64,000 bases of DNA from Microtetraspora malaysiensis. Lineage in GTDB: Bacteria; Actinomycetota; Actinomycetes; Streptosporangiales; Streptosporangiaceae. The DNA is taken from the NCBI RefSeq assembly GCF_001528665.1, contig NZ_BBYJ01000016.1, positions 129,840-193,839 on the forward strand, given 5' to 3'. The notes under the pieces were generated by a model. That model was not told the origin of the DNA. It saw only the letters and a list, made by a program, of their open reading frames with translations, and made no database searches. This document shows, in pieces, positions 9,125 to 16,423 of this stretch (positions within the stretch are counted from its first letter, which is position 1; each line of letters starts with the position of its first letter). A program made the translations under genes and the position numbers.

Positions 9125-9970
9125 TTAGCGCTTCGGGGCTCGAATGCCGCGGAACTCCCAGTCGCCGCCGAACGCGGTGGAGAGGACCTCCTCCGACTCG
9201 GTCGGCTGGGCGCCGCAGTCGTCACGGATGGGGGCGGGTCCCTGGACCACGTGGTTGCGCAGCGTGCCGAGGCCCTCGACCTCGACCTCGACCACGTCGC
9301 CCGGCTGGACCGGCCGCGAGTTGGCCGGGGTGCCCGACAGCAGCACGTCGCCCGGGTAGAGCGTGATCGTGCGGGCGATGTCGGCGACGAGGTAGTGCAT
9401 GTCCCACTCCATCTCGTCGGTGGAGCCGTCCTGGGCGACCTCGCCGTTGACGTACGTGCGCAGCCGCTTGCCGCGGAAGTCCCAGTCGGTGACGAGGCCG
9501 GGGCCGAGCGGGCAGAGCGTGTCGGAGCCCTTCACCCGCAGCATCGAGCCGGCGTCGGTGTCGCGGAAGTCGTGCAGGCCGTAGTCGTTGCCCACCGTGT
9601 AGCCGGCGATGTGATCCCCGGCCTCGTCCGGCGAGATGTTGCGCGCGGTGCGGCCGATCACGATGGCCACCTCGCCCTCGTAGTTGAGGTACTCGCACCG
9701 CTCGGGACGGACGATCGCGCCCTTGTGCCCGTTCAGCGCCGAGGTCGGCTTGTGGAAGTACGTCGGCGCCGGGGGCAGCGACGTCATGAACTCCTCGACC
9801 CGGCTGCGGTGGTTCAGATGGACAGCGATGATCTTGCTGGGCACGGACGGCGGCAGGTGGACGGCGTCCTCGACGCCCACCACGCGGCCGTCGGCGCTGA
9901 CCAGCTCGTCGCCCTCGCGGCGCATCTGGGTGGCGGCGCCGTCCAGGAGGATCCTGCGGTACTCGGGCAT
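9125..9970 (-). CDS. Fumarylacetoacetate hydrolase (FAH) family protein, HpaG-like
   Basis: A 281-residue FAH-fold enzyme with the family's metal and substrate signatures: YFHKPTSALNGHKGAI, YEGEVAIVIGRTARN, GYTVGNDYGLHDFRD and GDVLLSGTPANS. Members include the decarboxylase/isomerase of homoprotocatechuate degradation (HpaG), 4-oxalocrotonate decarboxylases and acylpyruvate hydrolases. Placement directly behind an extradiol dioxygenase and a semialdehyde-type dehydrogenase suggests it processes the ring-cleavage product. The true start is ATG 9970, which overlaps the dioxygenase TGA as TGATG. Exact chemistry (decarboxylation, isomerisation or C-C hydrolysis) cannot be told apart from sequence alone. 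Confidence 0.82.
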   Translation of the reverse strand: MPEYRRILLDGAATQMRREGDELVSADGRVVGVEDAVHLPPSVPSKIIAVHLNHRSRVEEFMTSLPPAPTYFHKPTSALNGHKGAIVRPERCEYLNYEGEVAIVIGRTARNISPDEAGDHIAGYTVGNDYGLHDFRDTDAGSMLRVKGSDTLCPLGPGLVTDWDFRGKRLRTYVNGEVAQDGSTDEMEWDMHYLVADIARTITLYPGDVLLSGTPANSRPVQPGDVVEVEVEGLGTLRNHVVQGPAPIRDDCGAQPTESEEVLSTAFGGDWEFRGIRAPKR

Positions 9971-10911
9971 CAACGGGTCCCTTCGAGAGTGAACGGGTAG
10001 GGATACGGGTCACCCGAGCTGTCGGTCGCCCGGGGCGCGGCGAAGCCGCCCTCCGGCCGGTCGAACCAGACGTGCACCTGGCCGGTGCCCGTGGCGTTCT
10101 CGTAGTCGCTGTACTGCCGGCCGGGCGCGGTGAAGTCGTGCTCGCCGAGCGCCCCGGCCATCATCAGGTAGTGGCCGAACCTGGCCTCGGGCTTGACGCG
10201 GTAGAAGTCGGGCATCGTGTCGAGCAGGCGGGCGTGCTCGCCGGCCAGCATCCACGCGATGCGCTCCTCGTCCGCGGCCCGCGCCTCGGGGGAGAAGACG
10301 TGCACGGGGTCGCTGGACTCGTGGGCGCGCAGCTGGCGCAGCGGCCAGAAGGTGTGCGAGAGCGCGCCGGAGGCGATCAGCAGGACCTTGCGGTCGCTCG
10401 CCGCGACGGCCTCGCCGACCGCACGGCCCAGGCGGAGGTTGTCCTCGGTCTCGGCGGTCTGGCACATGCCGATCGAGATCCACCGCTTGCCCGGTACGCC
10501 GAGGTACTTCCACAGGTTGACCGTGGCGTAGAAGATCGGCAGATGGTGGTCGTCGATCGCGGTGATCCAGGTGGAGTGCTTCTCCTGCTGGGCCGCGATC
10601 AGGCGGGCCAGCTCGGGGTCGCCGGGGAAGTCGTAGGGGATCCGGCACATGCCGCGCGGGAGCTCCTCCGAGGTGAAGAGCCCGGAGCGCCGGTCCTGCG
10701 CGGTGACCACGAACTCCACGGTGGTCGCCCAGTGCGAGTCGAAGACGATCACGGTGTCGTAGTCGAGGGTCTCGAAGACCTCTTCCCGCAGGCGCTCCAG
10801 CCCGGGGACGATGCTGATCTCCTTGCCCTCGTTGAGCTCCTTGCGGACCTCCAGGGGCAGCATGATGGTGGGCGCGTGGGCGAGGATGCCAGCGCCGACG
10901 ATCTCACCCAT
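9970..10911 (-). CDS. Extradiol ring-cleavage dioxygenase, LigB/class III (HpaD-like)
   Basis: A 313-residue class III extradiol dioxygenase. The iron-ligand region LAHAPTIM (H12) lies at the N-terminus, FDSHWATT near 58-65 supplies a second conserved His, and a further conserved block is IASGALSHTF near 184-193. These enzymes open catecholic rings next to the two hydroxyls, giving semialdehydes. Its start overlaps the aldehyde dehydrogenase stop by 8 bp and its end overlaps the FAH gene, so the three are tightly coupled. Homoprotocatechuate (3,4-dihydroxyphenylacetate) is the substrate of the best-known relatives, but a different catechol or aminophenol is possible. Confidence 0.83.
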   Translation of the reverse strand: MGEIVGAGILAHAPTIMLPLEVRKELNEGKEISIVPGLERLREEVFETLDYDTVIVFDSHWATTVEFVVTAQDRRSGLFTSEELPRGMCRIPYDFPGDPELARLIAAQQEKHSTWITAIDDHHLPIFYATVNLWKYLGVPGKRWISIGMCQTAETEDNLRLGRAVGEAVAASDRKVLLIASGALSHTFWPLRQLRAHESSDPVHVFSPEARAADEERIAWMLAGEHARLLDTMPDFYRVKPEARFGHYLMMAGALGEHDFTAPGRQYSDYENATGTGQVHVWFDRPEGGFAAPRATDSSGDPYPYPFTLEGTR

Positions 10912-12358
10912 TCCAGCCTCCCGGCGCGGTGACGGTGTTCTTGACGTCGCAGTAGAAGTCGAAGCTCCAGTCGCCGCCCTCGCGGCCGACGCCCGACTGA
11001 CGCGCGCCGCCGAACGGGGCCTGGAGGTCGCGGACGAAGAAGCAGTTGACCCAGACGGTGCCGGCGACCAGCCGCTCGGTGACGCGGTCGGCCCGCTCGC
11101 GGGAGCCGGTCGCGAGGGTGGCGGCCAGGCCGAACTTCGTGGAGTTGGCCATCGCGACGGCCTCGTCCTCGGTGCGGAACGTCTGGAGCGTGAGGACCGG
11201 TCCGAAGACCTCCTCGTTGACGATCTCGCTGTCCGGGGCCACGCCGGTGAACAGCGTGGGCCGGTAGTACAGCCCGCCGAGGTCGGTGTCGGGTCCGCCG
11301 CCGATGACGGGGGTGGCCCCGGCGGCGACGGCCCGCCGGACGAACCCGTCGATCCGCTCGACGTGCTCGCGGTGGATGTTCGGGCCGATGTCGGTGGCGA
11401 GGTCGCGCGGGTCGCCCTGGCGCAGCGTGCTCGCCTTGGCGACGAAACGCTCGGTGAACTCGGCGGCGACGCTCTCCTCGACGAGCAGCCGGGTCGCGGC
11501 CAGGCAGACCTGCCCGGCGTTGTCGTACTGCTCGACCGCGAGGTTCACGGCGAGGTCGAGGTCGGCGTCGGCGAAGACGATCAGCGGGGACTTGCCGCCG
11601 AGCTCCAGCGACAGCGGGGTCAGGTTGGCCGCCGCGGCGCGGGCGATGTGGCGGGCGGTGGGCACCGAGCCGGTGAAGCTGATCCGGCGTACGTCGGGGT
11701 GGGCGACCAGCGGGGCGCCGACCTCCTCGCCGTACCCCTGGATGACGTTGAAGACGCCGTCGGGCAGCCCGGCCTCGACCGTGATCTCGGCGAGCAGCGA
11801 CGCGGTGAGCGGGGACCACTCGGCCGGCTTCAGGACGACCGTGTCACCGGCGGCGAGCGCCGGGGCGATCTTCCAGGTGGCCAGCATGAGCGGCGCGTTC
11901 CACGGGGTGATCAGCGCGCAGACGCCGGCCGGGTCCCAGGAGACGTGGTTGCGGTGCCCGCGGGTCTCGAAGTCGTCGTGCCCGAGCCCGAGCAGCCAGT
12001 CGGCGAAGAAGCGGAAGTTGTGCGCCACCCGGGGCATCACGCCGCGCAGGTGCGACCGCAGCAGGGCGCCGTTGTCGGTCGTCTCCACGATCGCGAGCCG
12101 GTCCAGCCGCTTCTCGACTCCGTCGGCGATCGCGTGCAGCAGCCGCGCCCGCTCCTCACGGCTCGTGCGGGCCCACGCGGGGAACGCTTTGGTCGCGGCC
12201 CGGACCGCCTCTTCGGCCTCCTTCGCGCCGCCGCGTGCGACGCGCGCGATCACCTGTCCGTCGATCGGCGAGACGTCGTCGAACGTCGCAGGTGAGGAGA
12301 CCCATGCGCCTCCAATCCAGTGGTCCTCCTGGATCGTGACATCCCCGACAGTGGCCAT
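10904..12358 (-). CDS. Aldehyde dehydrogenase (hydroxymuconic-semialdehyde type, HpaE-like)
   Basis: A full-length 484-residue NAD(P)-dependent aldehyde dehydrogenase. Visible motifs are the nucleotide-binding PWNAPLMLATWKIAPALAAG, FTGSVPTA, the general base in LELGGKSP and the catalytic cysteine in NAGQVCLAATR. ATG 12358 is preceded by GGAGGAG. As first gene of the operon with an extradiol dioxygenase and FAH enzyme, it likely oxidises the ring-cleavage semialdehyde to the dicarboxylic acid, the role of HpaE in the homoprotocatechuate meta pathway. Operator site 1 (12372-12388) lies 14 bp upstream, within the likely promoter. Confidence 0.87.
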   Translation of the reverse strand: MATVGDVTIQEDHWIGGAWVSSPATFDDVSPIDGQVIARVARGGAKEAEEAVRAATKAFPAWARTSREERARLLHAIADGVEKRLDRLAIVETTDNGALLRSHLRGVMPRVAHNFRFFADWLLGLGHDDFETRGHRNHVSWDPAGVCALITPWNAPLMLATWKIAPALAAGDTVVLKPAEWSPLTASLLAEITVEAGLPDGVFNVIQGYGEEVGAPLVAHPDVRRISFTGSVPTARHIARAAAANLTPLSLELGGKSPLIVFADADLDLAVNLAVEQYDNAGQVCLAATRLLVEESVAAEFTERFVAKASTLRQGDPRDLATDIGPNIHREHVERIDGFVRRAVAAGATPVIGGGPDTDLGGLYYRPTLFTGVAPDSEIVNEEVFGPVLTLQTFRTEDEAVAMANSTKFGLAATLATGSRERADRVTERLVAGTVWVNCFFVRDLQAPFGGARQSGVGREGGDWSFDFYCDVKNTVTAPGGWNG

Positions 12359-12371
12359 CCGCTCCTCCAGT

Positions 12372-12388
12372 TCGTTTGGTCCCAAACA
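12372..12388 (-). promoter_or_regulatory. Cluster operator, site 1 (aldehyde dehydrogenase operon)
   Basis: Read on the minus strand this is TGTTTGGGACCAAACGA, which fits the shared consensus YGTWYG-N4-CAAAYGA exactly and contains a perfect inverted repeat GTTTGG-N2-CCAAAC. It lies just upstream of the ribosome site of the first gene in the catabolic operon, where a bound repressor would block transcription. Confidence 0.7.
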
Positions 12389-12428
12389 ACTTAGGTCGCG
12401 CTCTCCCGGCCAGTCAATATGTCGCTAT

Positions 12429-12445
12429 TGTTTGGAGTCAAACGA
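12429..12445 (+). promoter_or_regulatory. Cluster operator, site 2 (PuuD-like gene)
   Basis: TGTTTGGAGTCAAACGA fits the cluster consensus and is identical to site 1 at 14 of 17 positions. It overlaps a -10-like TATTGT at 12426-12431 and ends 16 bp before the ATG, so binding should repress. The same TATTGTTTG junction of -10 box and operator recurs in front of the glutamine-synthetase-like gene. Confidence 0.7.
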
Positions 12446-12461
12446 CTGCAAGGAGGCTGGG

Positions 12462-13160
12462 ATGCCCGACCGCCGGCCGATCATCGCGATTCCCTCGCGG
12501 TTCGCCGCCACAACGTCCGCGCTCCGTTACTCGGCGGTCGTCACCGCCCGGGCGCTCGCCGACGCCGTCCACCGCGCGGGTGGCGAGCCCTTCCTCATGC
12601 ACCCCGTGGGCGCGGACGAGGCCGCCGCGCGGCTCGCCGTCGCGGACGGCCTGCTGCTCCCCGGCGGGGGCGACCTCTCCCCCTCGGCGTACGGCGAAGA
12701 CGCGGCGCACGAGAGCGTCTACGACGTGGACGCCGAGCAGGACGCCTTCGACTTCGCGGCGGCCCGGCACGCGCTGTCCACCGGGATGCCGACCCTGGCC
12801 ATCTGCCGGGGCCTCCAGGTCGTCAACGTCGCCCTCGGCGGGCGGCTGGTGCAGCACATGGAGCCCGACCACCGCCACGTCGTGCACCCGGTGCGCGTAC
12901 GGCCCGGCTCGCTGCTGGCCGAGGTGACCGGGGCGGAGAAGGTCGAGGCGTCCTGCTACCACCACCAGTGCGCGTCGTCGCTGGGGGAGGGCCTGGCGGC
13001 CGTCGCGCACGCCGAGGACGGCACGATCGAGGCCGCCGAGCCGGCCGCGCGTACGGGATGGTTCCTCGCCGTCCAGTGGCACCCCGAGGACACCGCGGCG
13101 ACCGACCCGGTCAACCAGCGGATCTTCGACGGCCTGGTCGCGGCGGCCCGCTCAGCCTGA
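12462..13160 (+). CDS. Gamma-glutamyl-amide hydrolase (class I glutamine amidotransferase, PuuD-like)
   Basis: A 232-residue class I amidotransferase-like hydrolase with nucleophile C115 in AICRGLQ and the His207/Glu209 pair in QWHPED; GLLLPGGGDLSP is the family oxyanion/glycine strand. PuuD cleaves gamma-glutamyl-GABA to glutamate and GABA. Relatives in aniline-type pathways act beside a glutamine-synthetase-like ligase. Here it probably removes the glutamyl group added by the ligase at 16424-17761. AAGGAGG lies a few bases before the ATG. It is convergent with the MarR gene; a GC-rich hairpin (13169-13197) sits at the shared end. Confidence 0.85.
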   Translation: MPDRRPIIAIPSRFAATTSALRYSAVVTARALADAVHRAGGEPFLMHPVGADEAAARLAVADGLLLPGGGDLSPSAYGEDAAHESVYDVDAEQDAFDFAAARHALSTGMPTLAICRGLQVVNVALGGRLVQHMEPDHRHVVHPVRVRPGSLLAEVTGAEKVEASCYHHQCASSLGEGLAAVAHAEDGTIEAAEPAARTGWFLAVQWHPEDTAATDPVNQRIFDGLVAAARSA

Positions 13161-13724
13161 CCGGCGGCGTCCCCCGCGGCGCGGCGGCGCGGGGGACTCC
13201 CGGCGCAGGTTCTCCCTGCGCTCCTCGCCGTGCTCCTCCAGATGCGTGACGATCCGCCGCAGCGTGTCGGCGAGGTGCAGGGACTCCTCGGCGTCGAGCG
13301 CGCCGACCACGAACGACTCCTCGTCGTTGAACGCGGGGAACAGCTTCTCCATCAGCGCGAGCCCCTCGGGGGTGAGCCGCAGCAGCGCCAGCCGGCCGTC
13401 GTCGGGGTGCTGGCGGCGCTCCGCCAGGCCGCGCGACTCCAGGGTCTTGATGATGCCGGTGAGGGTGCCCTTGGAGATGCCCGCCTCGGCCGCGGCGTAC
13501 CGCGTCTCGATCTCCTCCCAGATCCACACCACCCACAGCACGACGAACGCGCTCCAGGTGAGGTCGGCCGACCGGAGCGCCGAGTTCTCCAGGTGCTGCC
13601 GGACCGCGGCGGCCGCGCGATACAGGTTGGAGACCGCGGCGAGCGCCTCCCTGCGGACCGGAATCGGCCCCAACCTGCGCTTCACCGCCTCCTCGGTTTC
13701 GGAGAGCGAGTAGTGCGCGGGCAC
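13152..13724 (-). CDS. MarR-family regulator, likely controller of the cluster
   Basis: A winged-helix MarR protein of about 190 residues: DLTWSAFVVLWVVWIWEEIETRYAAAEAGISKGTLTGIIKTLESRGLAERRQHPDDGRLALLRLTPEG gives the recognition helix and wing. GTG 13724 has AAAGGAG five bases upstream. ATG 13739 would place that ribosome site inside the coding sequence, so I prefer 13724. The C-terminus is Arg/Pro-rich (APPRRGGRRRSG). It is the only regulator inside the cluster, is divergent from the permease and has the shared operator in its own promoter. I infer that it binds all six sites; MarR repressors typically release DNA on binding a pathway compound. Confidence 0.82.
   Translation of the reverse strand: MPAHYSLSETEEAVKRRLGPIPVRREALAAVSNLYRAAAAVRQHLENSALRSADLTWSAFVVLWVVWIWEEIETRYAAAEAGISKGTLTGIIKTLESRGLAERRQHPDDGRLALLRLTPEGLALMEKLFPAFNDEESFVVGALDAEESLHLADTLRRIVTHLEEHGEERRENLRRESPAPPRRGGRRRSG
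13169..13197. terminator. GC-rich hairpin at convergent gene ends
   Basis: A 10-bp perfect stem GTCCCCCGCG / CGCGGGGGAC with a 9-nt loop lies just after the PuuD-like stop and within the last codons of the MarR gene. There is no T-run, so it would be an actinobacterial-style tail-less terminator at best. Confidence 0.4.
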
Positions 13725-13758
13725 CCCGACTCCTTTCATGTCAAGTCTTGCGCCGGTT

Positions 13759-13775
13759 TCATTTGTACACGTACG
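13759..13775 (-). promoter_or_regulatory. Cluster operator, site 3 (marR side)
   Basis: On the minus strand the sequence is CGTACGTGTACAAATGA, an exact fit to YGTWYG-N4-CAAAYGA and pointing toward the MarR gene, 35 bp from its preferred start. It suggests autoregulation. Confidence 0.65.
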
Positions 13776-13793
13776 ATCCGCCAAACGGCAGGT

Positions 13794-13810
13794 CGTACGC
13801 ACTCAAACGA
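13794..13810 (+). promoter_or_regulatory. Cluster operator, site 4 (permease side)
   Basis: CGTACGCACTCAAACGA fits the consensus and points toward the permease. With site 3 it forms a head-to-head pair separated by 18 bp in the divergent promoter, so the centres are about 35 bp apart. Confidence 0.65.
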
Positions 13811-13900
13811 TCTCATGAATTCCAGTGGTCGGGCCGGTGGGCGGGCAGATCGCTGAAGAGACATCCCCGCTCATCCACCCCTTTTATATGGAAGGTTGCC

Positions 13901-15376
13901 ATGGCCGATGAGGCAATCGCCACCGGACGGCTTTCGGCCGGTGAACAGTCCGCGACGCACACCCTCTCCCGACGTCGGATCGGCGTGCCCGACATCGTCT
14001 TCTTCGTCGTCGCGGCCTCCTCGCCGCTGACCGTCGCGGCCGGCGGCCTTCCGATGAGCTACGGCACCACCGGGGTGACCGGGGTCCCGCTCATCTACCT
14101 GATCCTCGCGGCCGTGCTCGCCGTCTTCTCCGCCGGGTACGCCGCGATGAGCCGGCACATCTCCAACGCGGGCGCGTTCTACTCCTACATCGCGCAGGGG
14201 CTCGGCCGGGTGACCGGCGTCGGCGCCTCGTTCGTCGCGCTCGTCGCGTACAACGCCATGCAGGTCGGCCTGTACGGGCTGTTCGGCGCGGCCGCCGCGG
14301 GGCTGGTCTCGGCGCACCTCGGCGTGGACGTGCCCTGGTGGGTATGCTCGCTGGTCGCCCTCGCGCTGATCGCGTTCCTCGGCTATCGCCGGATCGACCT
14401 GAACGCCCGCGTCCTCGCCGTCCTGCTGGTCTGCGAGGGGCTCACCGTCCTGGTCTTCGACATCGCCCAGGTCGGGAACGCCCCCGCCGGTCTGACCGCC
14501 GAGCCGTTCACCTGGAGCGCCGTCACCACCGGCGCCGTCGGGGCCGGCTTCTGCTGGGTGATGGCGTCGTTCATGGGCTTCGAGTCCGGCGCGATCTACA
14601 GCGAGGAGTGCCGCGACCCGCGCCGCACCGTCAGCCGCGCCACCTACATCGCCGTCGCCCTGATCGGCGTGTTCTACGCCTTCACCGCGTGGGCGATGTC
14701 CATGGGCACCGGCGTCGACAAGATCATCGACGAGTCGGCGAAGAACGGCACCGACCTCGTCTTCATCCTCGGCGAGGCGACCCTCGGCTCGGCGTTCTCC
14801 ACGCTCGCCAACGTCTTCATGGTCACCGCCGTGTTCGCCGCCCTGCTGTCCTTCCACAACGCGGTGGCGCGGTACTTCTTCGCGCTCGGCCGCGAGCGCG
14901 TCCTGCCCGCCCGGCTCGGCGACTCCCACCCCAGGCACGGCTCTCCGTACGTCGGCTCGCTCGTGCAGACGGCCATCGCGCTCGTGGTCGTGGTCGGCTT
15001 CGGCGTCCTCGGCGGCGACCCCACCGGCACGCTGTTCAACTGGTTCACCAACCTCGGCGCGCTCGGCGTGATCCTGCTGCTCGTGGTCACCTCGGTGTCG
15101 GTGCTCGGGTTCTTCCGCCGCGACTCGCGCGGTGAGAACGGCTTCAGCCGCGTCATCGCCCCCACGCTGGCCGGCGCGGCCCTGGCGGCCATCCTCGTGC
15201 TCGCGGTCGTCAACTTCAACGCCCTGCTCGGCACCCCGCCGGACTCGATCCTCAACTGGCTGATCCCCGGCCTCGTCCTGCTCGCCGGGCTCGTCGGCGT
15301 CGGTTACGGCCTGCGGATCAAGGCCGCCGACCCGGCGACGTACGCCCGGATCGGCCACGGCGCTTCCGCCGAGTAG
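13901..15376 (+). CDS. APC-superfamily amino acid/amine permease
   Basis: A 491-residue polytopic membrane protein with about 12 hydrophobic segments and the APC start region VFFVVAASSPLTVAAGGLPMSYGTTG, in which the small-residue loop binds the amino group of the substrate. FMGFESGAIYSEECRDPRRTVSRATY is the family's conserved loop before TM7. The long N-terminus before ATG 13901 is non-coding promoter DNA carrying two operators. Its place among the ligase, hydrolase and P450 genes suggests that it imports the amine or amino acid the cluster degrades. The permease is followed by a strong bidirectional terminator. Confidence 0.87.
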   Translation: MADEAIATGRLSAGEQSATHTLSRRRIGVPDIVFFVVAASSPLTVAAGGLPMSYGTTGVTGVPLIYLILAAVLAVFSAGYAAMSRHISNAGAFYSYIAQGLGRVTGVGASFVALVAYNAMQVGLYGLFGAAAAGLVSAHLGVDVPWWVCSLVALALIAFLGYRRIDLNARVLAVLLVCEGLTVLVFDIAQVGNAPAGLTAEPFTWSAVTTGAVGAGFCWVMASFMGFESGAIYSEECRDPRRTVSRATYIAVALIGVFYAFTAWAMSMGTGVDKIIDESAKNGTDLVFILGEATLGSAFSTLANVFMVTAVFAALLSFHNAVARYFFALGRERVLPARLGDSHPRHGSPYVGSLVQTAIALVVVVGFGVLGGDPTGTLFNWFTNLGALGVILLLVVTSVSVLGFFRRDSRGENGFSRVIAPTLAGAALAAILVLAVVNFNALLGTPPDSILNWLIPGLVLLAGLVGVGYGLRIKAADPATYARIGHGASAE

Positions 15377-15392
15377 CGGTCCGGGCACAGAA

Positions 15393-15422
15393 AAGGAGGG
15401 CCGGGGTGACCCGGCCCTCCTT
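15393..15422. terminator. Bidirectional rho-independent-type terminator
   Basis: A perfect 13-bp stem (AAGGAGGGCCGGG paired with CCCGGCCCTCCTT) with loop GTGA lies between the convergent permease and decarboxylase-like genes. A-rich and T-containing ends flank the stem, so it can serve both strands. Confidence 0.85.
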
Positions 15423-15433
15423 GACGGTTCGCG

Positions 15434-16243
15434 CTACTCCGCGCCGGAGGCGCCCGACTCCAGCAGCGTGCCGCCGTTCCAGACGACCCCGACCTGGCGG
15501 TAGTAGCCGCCGATCATCTCGTCCACCGTGAGGCCGGCGAGCTCCTCGGTCGGCGCGTCGAACAGCTCGATCTCCGCGTCGCCGGTCCAGGCCTGGCCGC
15601 CCTCGAAACTCTCGGCGCCGGTGACGATCAGCTCGTCCAGAGCCAGCCCCTTACCCGGCTCGATCGACCGCAGCCAGCGGTTGTGCGCCATCGGGTGGCC
15701 GTTGACGAAGCCGTTGGTCTCGCTGGGCTCGCGGAGCCGTACGACGGCCTGGGCCAGCCGCCGGTCGGCGGCGGCGAGCGTGGCGCCGAAGACGCCCCCC
15801 TCACCGATCCGCGGCGCGGCCAGGCCGAACGGGTGCGGGCGGGTCATGTGGACGGAGCCCAGCTTCTTCGGGTAGCCCTGGTGGACGCCCCGGGCGATGG
15901 CGAAGTCCTTGTCCACCCAGATGTAGACACACCGCGAGTAGGTCTGCCCCTGGTAGGAGCAGCGCACCACGACGAAACACTCCTTGTACTGCGACCGCAC
16001 GGGGTCCAGCAGCTCCTCGCGGCCTCCGGAGCACGACTGCCAGTCGGCCCAGATCACCGCCACCGCGCCCGGGTCCTCCTCGGCGAGCGAGAGCGGCTCG
16101 GGGAGCAGCGCGGCCACCTTGGCGGGGTCGGTCCGGTATTCCACGGTCAGCAGGTCGCCCGAGTAGTACCAGGGCGGGCTCGGGACCAGCGAGGACCGGC
16201 CGCTCACCGTCTTGGGCGTGTAGAAACCGCGCAGCGTGGCCAC
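15434..16243 (-). CDS. Acetoacetate decarboxylase-family protein
   Basis: A 269-residue member of the acetoacetate decarboxylase superfamily. It has the conserved PPPWYYSG-like opening (SPPWYYSGDLLTVEY), a core EYKE-like stretch (QYKECFVVVRCSYQG) and GYPKKLGSV, which holds the Schiff-base lysine position. Superfamily members catalyse decarboxylation, hydration/dehydration or aldol steps on keto acids through a lysine imine. Its unit carries cluster operator site 5, so it belongs to the same regulon, probably acting on a keto acid arising after ring cleavage or amine removal. Substrate unknown. Confidence 0.82.
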   Translation of the reverse strand: MATLRGFYTPKTVSGRSSLVPSPPWYYSGDLLTVEYRTDPAKVAALLPEPLSLAEEDPGAVAVIWADWQSCSGGREELLDPVRSQYKECFVVVRCSYQGQTYSRCVYIWVDKDFAIARGVHQGYPKKLGSVHMTRPHPFGLAAPRIGEGGVFGATLAAADRRLAQAVVRLREPSETNGFVNGHPMAHNRWLRSIEPGKGLALDELIVTGAESFEGGQAWTGDAEIELFDAPTEELAGLTVDEMIGGYYRQVGVVWNGGTLLESGASGAE

Positions 16244-16269
16244 GGCGCCTCCTTGGGGGTGAGGTCAGT

Positions 16270-16286
16270 TCATTTGGATCCATACG
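16270..16286 (-). promoter_or_regulatory. Cluster operator, site 5 (decarboxylase-like gene)
   Basis: On the minus strand CGTATGGATCCAAATGA fits the consensus exactly. It lies 26 bp upstream of the decarboxylase-like ATG. Confidence 0.65.
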
Positions 16287-16346
16287 ATATGCCCTGAGCT
16301 GGGCATTGTCATCAGCGGACCGCAGATATCTTTCAAAAGTGGACCC

Positions 16347-16375
16347 TTGTTGTCCCCCCAATTGCGGCGTATTGT
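16347..16375 (+). promoter_or_regulatory. Sigma70-type promoter of the ligase/P450 operon
   Basis: TTGTTG (16347-16352) and TATTGT (16370-16375) are separated by 17 bp. The -10 box overlaps operator site 6, which is what a repressor-controlled promoter looks like. Confidence 0.6.
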
Positions 16376-16389
16376 TTGCACCCAAATGA
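16373..16389 (+). promoter_or_regulatory. Cluster operator, site 6 (ligase/P450 operon)
   Basis: TGTTTGCACCCAAATGA fits YGTWYG-N4-CAAAYGA exactly. It overlaps the -10 box and the expected start of transcription, 34 bp before the GTG start of the ligase. Confidence 0.72.
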
Positions 16390-16423
16390 ACCCCCCACGT
16401 GCTGGCACTATCGAGGAGGCCAT

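Noticed and set aside
10904-12358. Polyamine-only (Puu) pathway as the sole explanation of the cluster
   Set aside because: A PuuB-type oxidase is absent, while an extradiol dioxygenase, FAH enzyme and P450 are present. These are not needed for putrescine breakdown, although polyamine use cannot be excluded.
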